NCBI GenBank assembly: GCA_948562205.1
Contig: CAOYAN010000023.1
Location: 1 to 33,491, forward strand
Direction: 5' to 3'
Length of the DNA: 33,491 nucleotides
DNA from: an uncultured Clostridia bacterium
GTDB lineage: Bacteria; Bacillota; Clostridia; TANB77; CAG-465
In this document: positions 16,462 to 24,588 of the stretch, in pieces
Position numbering within the stretch: position 1 is the stretch's first letter
Layout of the letters: each line of letters opens with the position of its first letter
The notes under the pieces: model-generated
Database searches by the model: none
What the model saw: only the letters and a program-made list of their open reading frames with translations
What the model was told of the DNA's origin: nothing
Made by a program: the position numbers and the translations under genes

Positions 16462-18954
16462 TTGAAAAAAGTAAAATTTGAAGTATTAGGTATGACATGT
16501 AGTAGTTGCTCTTCTCATGTTGATAGAGCAGTAAGTAAAATACATGGGGTAAAAAAAGTAAATGTAAATTTACTATCAAATAGTATGATAGTAGAATATG
16601 ATGAAAATATTACAAATGAAAATGATATTATAAAAAGTGTTGTAGATGCAGGATATGATGCAAGAGTTTTTAGTGATAATAAAAAGGTAGAAAAAGAAGA
16701 TAGGATAGAAGAAAATATAAAGTCTATGAAAAAAAGACTTATAGTATCTATTTGTTTTTTAATACCACTTATGTATATAGCTATGTATCATATGTTTTAT
16801 GAATGGTTTGGCATTCCTATACCACAGATTATAACATCTATTTTTCATGGTGAGAGAAATGCAATTAATTTTAGTTTTACACAGTTTCTATTATTACTTC
16901 CAATTATATATGTAAACAGAAACTATTTTATAATAGGTTTTAAAAAACTATTTAAAGGTAGTCCTAATATGGATTCTCTAATTGCCTTAGGTAGTGGTGC
17001 TGCAATACTTTATGGTATTTTTGCTATATATATGATAGGTATGGGACTTGGAAACTCTAATATGGCTTTAATTAAAAATTATATGGGTGATATATATTTA
17101 GAATCTGCAGGTACAATCTTAACTCTTATAACGCTTGGAAAATATCTTGAAACTAAATCTAAGGGTAAAACAAATGAAGCAATAAAAAAATTGATTAATC
17201 TTGCACCTAAGACAGTAACAGTTATTAGAGATGAAAAAGAAATTGAAATAGAAGTAAAAGATATAGTGCTAAATGATATAATTGTAGTAAAGCCAGGTTC
17301 AAGTATTGCTGTAGATGGTGTATTAATAGAGGGTGCAACATCAGTCGATCAATCTGCTATAACAGGTGAAAGTATCCCTATAGATAAAAATATAGGAGAT
17401 AGTGTAATTTCTGGAACAATTAATAAAAATGGATATTTTAAGATGAGAGCGACTAAGATAGGTGAAGATACAACACTTTCACAAATTATTAAATTAGTAG
17501 AAGAGGCTAGTAATTCAAAAGCTCCAATTTCTAAGCTTGCAGATAGAGTAAGTCTTGTATTTGTTCCAGTAGTAATTGCTATTGCTATAATATCTGCTAT
17601 AGTATGGCTAGTGCTTGGTCAAAGTTTTGAATTTGCACTTACTACTGCAATTTCCATACTTGTGATATCATGTCCTTGTGCACTAGGTCTTGCTACTCCT
17701 GTAGCTATTATGGTGGGGACAGGAAAGGCTGCAGAAAATGGAATACTTATAAAATCTGCTGAGAGTTTAGAACTTTTAGAAAAAGTAGATATAGTTGTAC
17801 TTGATAAAACAGGTACAATAACTAAGGGAAAATTAAAAGTAGATAAAATTTTATCGTATATAGATGAGACTGAATTTTTAAAAATTGCAGGAACTCTTGA
17901 AAGTAAGTCTGAACATCCACTATCTTTTGCTATTCTTGAAAAAGTAAAAGAAGATAAAATAGATTTGTATAATATAAAAGAATTTAGTGTAGTACCAGGT
18001 AGAGGTTTAATGGGAAAAATAAATGGTGAGTTATACTTAGGTGGTAATTTAAAATTTATGGCAGAAAATAATATAGAAATTGATGGTAGTATAAATGAAA
18101 GTGATAATACGATGCTATATTTTGCAAATTCTAATAAAATAATTGGTATAATATCTGTTACAGATATTATAAAAGAAGATAGTAAAATTGCAATAGAAAA
18201 ATTAAAAGGGCAAGAGATAGATATTTATATGATTACTGGAGATAATAAAAATGTAGCAGGATCAGTTGCTAAAAAAGTTGGAATTAAAAATATTATTTCT
18301 GATGTTTTGCCACAAGACAAAGAAATAGAAGTTAAAAAATTACAAAATATGGGAAAATGCGTAGCTTTTGTGGGTGATGGAATAAATGATAGTCCAGCTC
18401 TTGTAAGAGCAGATGTAGGTATTGCTATTGGAAATGGTACAGATATAGCTATAGAGTCTGCAGATGTTGTTTTAGTTAAGAATAGTTTGTTAGATGTTGT
18501 TACAGCTAAGCTTTTAAGTAAATCTGTAATTAAAAATATTAAGATGAATTTATTTTGGGCATTTTTCTACAATGCATTATTTATACCAGTTGCTGCAGGT
18601 GTATTTTATTTAAATTTTGGGCTTAGACTAAATCCTATGTTTGGTGCTGCTGCTATGAGTCTAAGTTCTGTATGTGTTGTAACTAATGCATTAAGACTTA
18701 AGAGATTTAAAGTAAATTATATGGAGGAGAAAGAAATGGAAAATAACAAAAAAATAATATATATAGATGGAATGCAATGTAATCATTGTAAAATGAGTGT
18801 AGAAAAAGCACTAAGTGAAATTGATGGTATAAGAAGTGCTATAGTAAATTTGGAAAATAAAGAGGCAGTAATAGAACTTAGCAAAAATGTAGAAGATAAA
18901 GAAATAGAAGATAAAATAGAAAATATTGGTTTTAAAGTAAAAGAAATAAAATAA
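16462..18954 (+). CDS. copA: Copper-translocating P1B-type ATPase with fused C-terminal CopZ-like HMA domain
   Basis: This is a membrane pump exporting Cu(I) with ATP (EC 7.2.2.8). It has 830 residues and starts at TTG 16462 after GGGGTGA. The order is: N-terminal HMA domain with GMTCSSC (C13, C16); membrane helices; actuator TGE (301-303); the CPC copper site in the membrane (C404, C406); phosphorylated D448 in DKTGT; H485-P486 in the nucleotide domain; GDGIND (638-643); two final helices; and then a second HMA domain, GMQCNHC (C773, C776), at the very C terminus. Family members usually carry HMA domains only at the N terminus, with CopZ encoded separately. The linker contains an internal ribosome-binding site and ATG (18723-18738), as if an ancestral copZ had been fused by loss of the copA stop. 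It is co-transcribed with csoR. Confidence 0.96.
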   Translation: MKKVKFEVLGMTCSSCSSHVDRAVSKIHGVKKVNVNLLSNSMIVEYDENITNENDIIKSVVDAGYDARVFSDNKKVEKEDRIEENIKSMKKRLIVSICFLIPLMYIAMYHMFYEWFGIPIPQIITSIFHGERNAINFSFTQFLLLLPIIYVNRNYFIIGFKKLFKGSPNMDSLIALGSGAAILYGIFAIYMIGMGLGNSNMALIKNYMGDIYLESAGTILTLITLGKYLETKSKGKTNEAIKKLINLAPKTVTVIRDEKEIEIEVKDIVLNDIIVVKPGSSIAVDGVLIEGATSVDQSAITGESIPIDKNIGDSVISGTINKNGYFKMRATKIGEDTTLSQIIKLVEEASNSKAPISKLADRVSLVFVPVVIAIAIISAIVWLVLGQSFEFALTTAISILVISCPCALGLATPVAIMVGTGKAAENGILIKSAESLELLEKVDIVVLDKTGTITKGKLKVDKILSYIDETEFLKIAGTLESKSEHPLSFAILEKVKEDKIDLYNIKEFSVVPGRGLMGKINGELYLGGNLKFMAENNIEIDGSINESDNTMLYFANSNKIIGIISVTDIIKEDSKIAIEKLKGQEIDIYMITGDNKNVAGSVAKKVGIKNIISDVLPQDKEIEVKKLQNMGKCVAFVGDGINDSPALVRADVGIAIGNGTDIAIESADVVLVKNSLLDVVTAKLLSKSVIKNIKMNLFWAFFYNALFIPVAAGVFYLNFGLRLNPMFGAAAMSLSSVCVVTNALRLKRFKVNYMEEKEMENNKKIIYIDGMQCNHCKMSVEKALSEIDGIRSAIVNLENKEAVIELSKNVEDKEIEDKIENIGFKVKEIK
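18723..18954 (+). promoter_or_regulatory. Internal ribosome-binding site and start that could yield free CopZ-like chaperone
   Basis: GGAGGAG at 18723-18729 is followed six bases later by an in-frame ATG (18736) inside copA. Initiation there would make a 72-residue protein consisting only of the C-terminal HMA domain (CxxC at residues 15 and 18), the size of a free CopZ. The site is as good as the genuine ones in this window. Translation from it is inferred, not shown. Confidence 0.5.
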
Positions 18955-18957
18955 TAA

Positions 18958-18986
18958 TTGCAAAAATCAAGAAGTGAGTGTATAAT
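18958..18986 (+). promoter_or_regulatory. SigA-type promoter of rodA
   Basis: TTGCAA (18958-18963), 17-base spacer, TATAAT (18981-18986), directly after the copA stop codon. rodA is therefore not dependent on the copper promoter. Confidence 0.7.
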
Positions 18987-19015
18987 ATATCTTATATTTA
19001 GAAATGGGTGATAAT

Positions 19016-20131
19016 TTGTTTAAGAACTTGTTAAAAAATACGGATTATATTGCATTTTTTGCAATGTTACTTTTAGTTATAATTGGAGTTATTGCAATAT
19101 TTAGTGCAGGATATATGACAGAATTAAATAAAAGTGAATATATAAAACAAATAGTATGGTTTTCTGTAACTTTTGTAATAATGATAGTGGTATGGGCTTT
19201 TGATTATTCAATATTTGGAATAGGCGGATATATAATATATGGAATAAATTTGATATTACTTATTGCAGTACTATTTATGCCAAGTCTTGGAGGGGCTAGT
19301 AGCTGGTTTAATATTGGAGGAATTTTATATCAGCCATCGGAACTTATGAAAATTGGATATATCATATGTATGGCAAAATTAATTAGTAAATTTTTAGAAC
19401 TTGGTCAAAATGATAAGAAAAATAAAATAATAATAATTGTTTCAATGGCTATACTTTTAATAGTACCACTAATACTTATATTATTACAGCCAGATTTTGG
19501 TACTGCAGTAGTATTTTTATCAATAACTGCATTTATGATATTTAAGATGGGAATAAAATATAGATATATTTTACTAATACTTTGTATTGCACTAGTTTTG
19601 ATACCTCTTGTATACTTTTTTGTTTTAAATCCCATACAACAAGAAAGAATAAATGTATTTCTAGATCCATCACTAGATCCACTTGGTAGTGGTTACAATG
19701 CAATACAATCAAAAATTGCAGTAGGATCTGGAATGCTTTTTGGAACAGGATTTTTAAAAGGTACTCAAACTCAATATGGATATTTACCAATTAAATCATC
19801 AGACTTTATATTTTCGGTAATTTCAGAAGAGTTTGGATTTGTTGGTTCAGTAGTAGTTATAGTAATATTTACAATACTTCTTTTAAGAATTATTAATATA
19901 TCTCGTAATGCAAGAGATAATTTTGCAAGTTATATGGTTATAGGGATTGCAGGTATGTTTGCATTTCACTTTATTCAAAATATTGGTATGACAATAGGAC
20001 TTTTACCAATTACTGGTGTTCCACTGCCATTTGTAAGCTATGGTGGAAGTAGCCTTATAACTAATGGTATTGCAATAGCAATTGTACTAAATATCTCAGC
20101 TAGAAAATCAAATAATATGTTTTTAGATTAA
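19016..20131 (+). CDS. rodA: RodA/FtsW-family (SEDS) peptidoglycan glycosyltransferase
   Basis: This polytopic membrane enzyme polymerises lipid II into glycan strands. Three residues of evidence stand out: WFNIGGILYQPSELMK in the middle, KSSDFIFSVISEEFG (containing the Asp conserved in the SEDS active site) and NIGMTIGLLPITGVPLPFVSYGGSS near the C terminus. About ten hydrophobic helices are visible and the length (about 371-375 residues) fits RodA. RodA is preferred over FtsW or SpoVE because of the ISRNARDNF and NPIQQERINVFLDP blocks and the absence of division genes nearby; SpoVE cannot be excluded. The TTG at 19016 is favoured because GGGTGA lies four bases upstream, the same arrangement as copA; the in-frame ATG at 19004 lacks a ribosome-binding site. 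Confidence 0.92.
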   Translation: MFKNLLKNTDYIAFFAMLLLVIIGVIAIFSAGYMTELNKSEYIKQIVWFSVTFVIMIVVWAFDYSIFGIGGYIIYGINLILLIAVLFMPSLGGASSWFNIGGILYQPSELMKIGYIICMAKLISKFLELGQNDKKNKIIIIVSMAILLIVPLILILLQPDFGTAVVFLSITAFMIFKMGIKYRYILLILCIALVLIPLVYFFVLNPIQQERINVFLDPSLDPLGSGYNAIQSKIAVGSGMLFGTGFLKGTQTQYGYLPIKSSDFIFSVISEEFGFVGSVVVIVIFTILLLRIINISRNARDNFASYMVIGIAGMFAFHFIQNIGMTIGLLPITGVPLPFVSYGGSSLITNGIAIAIVLNISARKSNNMFLD

Positions 20132-20132
20132 T

Positions 20133-20173
20133 AAAAAACTTCTAATAGTAAAAAAACTATTGGAAGTTTTTTT
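20133..20173 (+). terminator. Terminator after rodA
   Basis: AACTTCTAATAGT pairs with ACTATTGGAAGTT (one G-U pair) around a run of A, followed by TTTTT. It closes the rodA unit just before leader copy 2. Confidence 0.9.
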
Positions 20174-20180
20174 CATATAC

Positions 20181-20209
20181 TTGAAAAAATAAAGTATTAA
20201 TGTTAATAT
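20181..20209 (+). promoter_or_regulatory. SigA-type promoter of attenuator leader copy 2
   Basis: TTGAAA (20181-20186), 17-base spacer, TAATAT (20204-20209). Like copy 1, the -35 is preceded by AC and followed by AA. Confidence 0.7.
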
Positions 20210-20241
20210 ATGAATATAATCAAAAAAGAAAGGAGAAAATT

Positions 20242-20307
20242 ATGGTAACTAAAAGAGATACAAACATGATAAGACTACACACACACACACACACAACTAG
20301 GTTCTAA
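20242..20307 (+). CDS. Leader peptide, His/Thr-alternating (copy 2)
   Basis: A 21-codon frame from ATG 20242 to TAA 20305 preceded by AAAGGAGA. It reads MVTK, four variable residues (RDTN), M, I, R, LHTHTHTT, then RF. The length, the MVTK start, the methionine at position 9, the basic residue at 11 and the LHTHTHTT block are shared with the copy at 2370-2435; the middle codons differ at several bases. This pattern fits selection on a translated peptide followed by an intrinsic terminator. I do not know of a named leader with this sequence. Confidence 0.72.
   Translation: MVTKRDTNMIRLHTHTHTTRF
20277..20294 (+). repeat. (AC)9 dinucleotide tract inside leader peptide 2
   Basis: Nine uninterrupted AC units, identical in number to the tract at 2405-2422, encode the His-Thr alternation. 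Confidence 0.95.
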
Positions 20308-20359
20308 AAACATAAGAAAAAATGAAATAGTAAGGGAAAATTGTGCCTTAAAATATATA

Positions 20360-20394
20360 AGCTGATACTAGGTAAAACTAGTACCAGCTCTTTT
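20360..20394 (+). terminator. Attenuator terminator, leader copy 2
   Basis: AGCTGATACTAG (20360-20371) pairs with CTAGTACCAGCT (20378-20389) with one A-C mismatch at the same place as in copy 1, followed by CTTTT. Compared with copy 1, the two pairs at the base of the stem change from C-G, A-T to A-T, G-C, and one extra pair is added at the top. Confidence 0.82.
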
Positions 20395-20519
20395 GTTGTT
20401 TAGAAATTTATTAATAGGTCATGTAGTTTTGTACAATAAGTCGTTACAAAATGTTTTAAAATGGTAGATAAATATATGGGTAATAATATTAAGAAAAAAT
20501 AAATAGGAGGTAAAAAATT

Positions 20520-23303
20520 ATGGAAAATAAGGAGAAAAGAAAAATATCAATGTTTACAATATTTTTATGGTTAGCATTAATTGTGACAATGTCAGTAGTA
20601 GTAATAAGCGGAATAAGCAAAAGTAATGCACTAGAAGATGAAAGTGTTAAAGACTCAGGTATAACAGGAGTAAAAACTATAAAATTAGATTTAACAGAAA
20701 TAATAGAAAATGTAGGAATAACAGAGCAAACAGAAATAGATGCATTTTTAGAAGAATATAGTGAAAAAATAAAAGTATCAAATGAAAATAATAGTACTAG
20801 TATAGTAAATGCGGATGTAACATATGTTGGAAGTGAACAAAATTTTATAGGAATATATGAAATAAATATAGTAAATGAAGCAAAGTATATAAGAATAGAG
20901 TCAAATGAATATGAGATATTAAATAATAATGAATTATTAGAGTTATATTGTAACTATGGAAAAGGATATTATTTTGAAAAATTATCAGAAAGTATAGGTG
21001 AATATAACTTTATAGCAAGAAAAAAAGATACTAAAATAGTAACGATAAAAATAGATTTTACAGATCTTATAAAGGATAGAGGAATAACAGAACAGTCAGA
21101 AATAGAAACTTTATTGGAAAGTTATAATGGTTTTTTGGGAAATATAGATAATGAGAGAATAAGTAACAGCTTTATTTTGAAAACAAAATATATGGGTAGT
21201 GAAAAAAGTACAATAGGAGTATATGAAGTAGGAGTAACTAATGATATTAAGAGTATAACGATATCAGTTCCTTATGAACAATATGATGCACTTCTTGATG
21301 GAGTAATATTAGATATTATTGGTAATGCGAGAGGCGATAATGGATATATTAATATTAAGGCTTTTGCATTATATGCGCAGAAAATATTAGATGGTGTAGA
21401 TAAATATGATATAGTACTTGAAAAAAAGGAAGAAATAATTATAAATACAAGTGAAGAAATAACACGCATAGGGGTACTAAATCATACGAATAAAACTATT
21501 GAATATGTTAGGGGTAGAAATGGAAAATTTAATTTTAAAAAATCAAATAGATGTGAATATGATATAATATTTGAACCATATGATGTATATACAGATTATT
21601 ATGGAAATAGAGAATATAAATATCAATATAGAGGGGTTTATGAAGATGGTAAAGAATTAGAACAAAAAATGGTATATACACCATACTTTGGTGTGGAAAT
21701 AAATAGTTATTATAGAACAATAAAACAAGGAGAAAATAAATCAGAGTATACTTTTGAAACAAATGGTCAATTTGAAAGTAGTATTTTATGGGAAGATGAT
21801 AAACATGCAAAATTACAATTTAAATTAAGGGAAAATTGGTTATTTTATGGAAAATATGGGAAGTTTGGATATAGTAATTTTTCAGGTTATTATGAAACTG
21901 ATATTTATAAAACTCATGATGATTATTATTATTATAAATATGTAGTATTTATAGAACAACTAGATGAAAATTTTAAGATTTCAGAAGAATATGAGAAAGA
22001 CTCTAAATGGTTAATAGCAAATGAGGAGGAGATAAAAGATACAAAATTCGAAATACCAGAATATGCAAAAAAATATTTAAAATTAGATTTAGAAAATAAT
22101 GAATATATACCAGAGTATGTGTATGCAAACCTATTTTTAAATAATTTTAATATATTTGATAGAATGAGTAGCGAAACATATATAAAAAGTAATGAAAAAA
22201 TATATAATATATATATAAAAGATAAAAATATGTTATATTGTTTAGTACCTGCAGATAAGCCAAATATTATGATATCTGTAAATTTAGAATATAATTGTGA
22301 CAAAGATGAAAAAGATAAAGTATTTAATTTTAATACAAAATCTATATTATTTAATAATCAAATTAATCCATGTGAACGTTTTTATGAACAGTCTTATGTT
22401 GGAAGTACATTGACAAAAAAGCAAATAACATATAATGAAGATATAAAAACAAGAATAATAATAAATAAAATAGTAGAAAATAAAGAAGAAAATAAAATAT
22501 ATTATGTAGGGCTTTTTGATAATGAAAATGATAGTAATACAGATAAAATATATGAAATAGATGTAGTAAATGGAAAAGGTAATGTAAAAATAGAATTTGA
22601 TGGATATGATGAAAATAAAAAGTATTATATATATGAAGTAGATGAAAGTGGAAATAAAATAGAAAATGATAAATTAATATATAACAAAAATAAAGTATTA
22701 GAAAATGTAAATAAAAAAGAAGAGTATAATATATTATCGAATAATAGCATAATATCATCAGTATATTCAACATTAGCAAATGAAGGATATTTAGGTATTA
22801 ATGTAGAGGGTGGACTAAAAACTGTTCTAATAACATTATCAGAAGATATAGGAAAAGGAATGGGAGAAGATTATTATAAAGATAATAGTTTAGTAGCAAC
22901 AGAAGTATATGAAGACATAGTAACAATAAGTGAAAATAATGAGAAACCATATTTAGTAAGATATGAAACCAAAAGAGGTGGAAAATTAGAAGGAAAATTA
23001 GAAGAAGTAGTAATGGAGGGAAATAAGCCAGTAAATGTACCAAATATTAGAGTAAATGATGGATATGAATTTGATAAATGGGTAGTAATAAAAGATGGAA
23101 AAGAGGTTGAAGTAGATCCTAGTGAATATGTAATATTAGAAGATACAACATTTATAGCAAAATATAAAGAGATAAAAATCATTGAAAATGAAGATACAAG
23201 TGATATAAATGTATGGTTATATGTAGGGGTTGCTGTAATATCTATTATAGTTGCTATAATAATTGTAATAGTTTTAGTAATTATTAAAAATAAAAATAAA
23301 TAA
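20520..23303 (+). CDS. Large secreted, membrane-anchored surface protein with tandem repeats
   Basis: This 927-residue protein is probably exposed on the cell surface. The ATG at 20520 follows AGGAGGT. The N terminus (KRKISMFTIFLWLAL..., ending SNALE) closely resembles that of the protein at 2623. Two tandem repeats of about 120-130 residues are visible at about 51-169 and 172-303, sharing K-(L/I)-D-(L/F)-T-(E/D)-(I/L)-I-x(3)-G-I-T-E-Q and later Y-(V/M)-G-S-E and GIYE/GVYE. The middle is Tyr/Asn/Lys-rich and unrecognised. About 811-884 resembles an InlB B-repeat/bacterial repeat domain (GYEFDKWVV, DPSEYVI, DTTFIAKY). The end is DTSDIN (892-897), one long helix (898-921) and a KNKNK tail; no LPXTG. 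It has no CnaB repeats, so it shares export and anchoring signals and the upstream attenuator with the 2623 protein, but not the body. Confidence 0.83.
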   Translation: MENKEKRKISMFTIFLWLALIVTMSVVVISGISKSNALEDESVKDSGITGVKTIKLDLTEIIENVGITEQTEIDAFLEEYSEKIKVSNENNSTSIVNADVTYVGSEQNFIGIYEINIVNEAKYIRIESNEYEILNNNELLELYCNYGKGYYFEKLSESIGEYNFIARKKDTKIVTIKIDFTDLIKDRGITEQSEIETLLESYNGFLGNIDNERISNSFILKTKYMGSEKSTIGVYEVGVTNDIKSITISVPYEQYDALLDGVILDIIGNARGDNGYINIKAFALYAQKILDGVDKYDIVLEKKEEIIINTSEEITRIGVLNHTNKTIEYVRGRNGKFNFKKSNRCEYDIIFEPYDVYTDYYGNREYKYQYRGVYEDGKELEQKMVYTPYFGVEINSYYRTIKQGENKSEYTFETNGQFESSILWEDDKHAKLQFKLRENWLFYGKYGKFGYSNFSGYYETDIYKTHDDYYYYKYVVFIEQLDENFKISEEYEKDSKWLIANEEEIKDTKFEIPEYAKKYLKLDLENNEYIPEYVYANLFLNNFNIFDRMSSETYIKSNEKIYNIYIKDKNMLYCLVPADKPNIMISVNLEYNCDKDEKDKVFNFNTKSILFNNQINPCERFYEQSYVGSTLTKKQITYNEDIKTRIIINKIVENKEENKIYYVGLFDNENDSNTDKIYEIDVVNGKGNVKIEFDGYDENKKYYIYEVDESGNKIENDKLIYNKNKVLENVNKKEEYNILSNNSIISSVYSTLANEGYLGINVEGGLKTVLITLSEDIGKGMGEDYYKDNSLVATEVYEDIVTISENNEKPYLVRYETKRGGKLEGKLEEVVMEGNKPVNVPNIRVNDGYEFDKWVVIKDGKEVEVDPSEYVILEDTTFIAKYKEIKIIENEDTSDINVWLYVGVAVISIIVAIIIVIVLVIIKNKNK

Positions 23304-23320
23304 AAGTGAAAAAGAAATTT

Positions 23321-23360
23321 AACGAATGAGAATATATTGTTTTCATTCGTTTTTATTTTT
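23321..23360 (+). terminator. Terminator after the second surface protein
   Basis: AACGAATGAGAA (23321-23332) pairs with TTTTCATTCGTT (about 23340-23351) with one mismatch, followed by a long T-rich tract. Confidence 0.85.
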
Positions 23361-23432
23361 TTTATATAATAATTTTCATTTGCATAGTATTAAACTCAAA
23401 GCATATATTTATTATATGTAGGTGTAATTGTT

Positions 23433-24113
23433 ATGTATGTAAAAGGTTTTAAAATTGGATATGATAAAAGTAAAAGATTATGGTTAATAATCCTTGGTGC
23501 TATAACTATAGCAGTATTTCTTATAGTTATGTCTTTTATATTAGTATATAGTAATCTTAATGAAAAAAATATAAGTAGTTTTGATATAAAAGATATATAT
23601 TCATATAAAGCAAGCTATAAAATAAATGTAAAAAGTAATAAAAATCAGAATAATTATAATGTAGAAGAAGAATATACTAAAGGTGATACTGAAGCATTTA
23701 TATTTAGGATATTTAACGAAAACGATGTTATTACATATACAATAGATAGTAATGGTTTGAATATAAAGTCAAATAATCAGAGCTTAGAGTATACATTAAG
23801 TGATTATATAATAAAAAAAGAAAATGTTATAAGTCTTTCTACTTTTCTAGATCTTTATAGAAAGTTTGATTTAGGACAAAATGATTTCTTTAGTATTAAT
23901 ATAGAAGAATATGATAATAAAATATCATATAAAATAAACATTGATTTTAAAGAAAAAAAGATAGATGATAATTATTTATTTCTTGAAAAAATATCTAAAA
24001 TGGAACTTATAATTAATAAAGAAAATAATACTCCATGTGAATATATAATATATGATACTAAAGGTAATGCATATATCGACATAATATATGATAAATTTTG
24101 TTCCTTAAATTAA
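23433..24113 (+). CDS. Single-pass membrane protein of unknown function
   Basis: I do not recognise this 226-residue protein. It has a short basic N terminus (KGFKIGYDKSKR), one transmembrane helix at about 17-40 and an extracellular domain of about 185 residues made of alternating charged strands (YSYKASYKINVKSNK, DVITYTIDSNGLNIKSN, ISYKINIDFKEKK, MELIINKENNTPCEYIIYD). This strand pattern resembles LolA-like or lipoprotein-carrier beta-sheets, but no lipobox or diagnostic motif is present, so the comparison is only structural intuition. The start has TAGGTG about ten bases upstream. It precedes mazF, which has its own promoter. Confidence 0.75.
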   Translation: MYVKGFKIGYDKSKRLWLIILGAITIAVFLIVMSFILVYSNLNEKNISSFDIKDIYSYKASYKINVKSNKNQNNYNVEEEYTKGDTEAFIFRIFNENDVITYTIDSNGLNIKSNNQSLEYTLSDYIIKKENVISLSTFLDLYRKFDLGQNDFFSINIEEYDNKISYKINIDFKEKKIDDNYLFLEKISKMELIINKENNTPCEYIIYDTKGNAYIDIIYDKFCSLN

Positions 24114-24129
24114 TTTAAATAAAAACTAT

Positions 24130-24157
24130 TTGATTTTTATTAAAAATAGTGTATAAT
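24130..24157 (+). promoter_or_regulatory. Promoter of mazF
   Basis: TTGATT (24130-24135), 16-base spacer, TATAAT (24152-24157). Transcription would begin near 24163, downstream of an in-frame ATG at 24160, which supports the TTG at 24181 as the true mazF start. Confidence 0.7.
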
Positions 24158-24180
24158 ATATGAAAGTAGGTGCTTTTATT

Positions 24181-24555
24181 TTGAAAATTAGAATAGGAGA
24201 TATTTTTTATGCGGATTTAAATCCTGTTAAAGGGTGTGAGCAGGATGGAGTTCGTCCTGTACTAATAGTTCAAAATGATATAGGAAATAAATATAGTCCT
24301 ACAGTTATTGGTATTCCAATAACTACTAGTATTAAAAGAACTAATCTACCTACACATATACCAATTTATGCTAGTATTACAGATATCCCAAAAGATTCTA
24401 TTATACTAGTTGAACAAATAAGGACTCTTGATAAATCTAGGCTAAAATCAAAAATTGGAAGAATTGATAGAGTGTCATTAAATAAAGTAAAAGACGCAAT
24501 AAAGAAAAATTTAAGTATTAGATATAGTTTAGATGAGTTGTTCAAAAATTGGTAA
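24181..24555 (+). CDS. mazF: MazF/PemK-family endoribonuclease toxin
   Basis: This is a sequence-specific mRNA interferase of the EndoA type. The TTG at 24181 is favoured by GTAGGTG eight bases upstream and by the promoter position; the protein then has 124 residues. The typical order is visible: RIGDIFYADLNPVKGCEQ, then GVRPVLIVQND with R25, GNKYSPTVIGIPITT with T48, LPTHIPI, and VEQIRTLDKSRL. R25 and T48 are at the positions of the catalytic pair in the Bacillus enzyme. In many Firmicutes mazF is preceded by a small mazE-like antitoxin gene and alr; here no antitoxin gene precedes it (the upstream neighbour is an unrelated membrane protein), so it appears to be an orphan locally. The PBP gene follows after 33 bases. 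Confidence 0.93.
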   Translation: MKIRIGDIFYADLNPVKGCEQDGVRPVLIVQNDIGNKYSPTVIGIPITTSIKRTNLPTHIPIYASITDIPKDSIILVEQIRTLDKSRLKSKIGRIDRVSLNKVKDAIKKNLSIRYSLDELFKNW

Positions 24556-24588
24556 GATACATATTATATATGTAATCAGGAGGAGAAA

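Noticed and set aside
22363..22779. A 138-codon minus-strand frame, Leu/Tyr/His-rich, inside the second surface-protein gene
   Set aside because: It is a mirror of the Asn/Lys/Glu-rich coding strand; no ribosome-binding site, and composition is unlike any protein. Similar minus-strand frames inside 2623-7089 were dismissed for the same reason.
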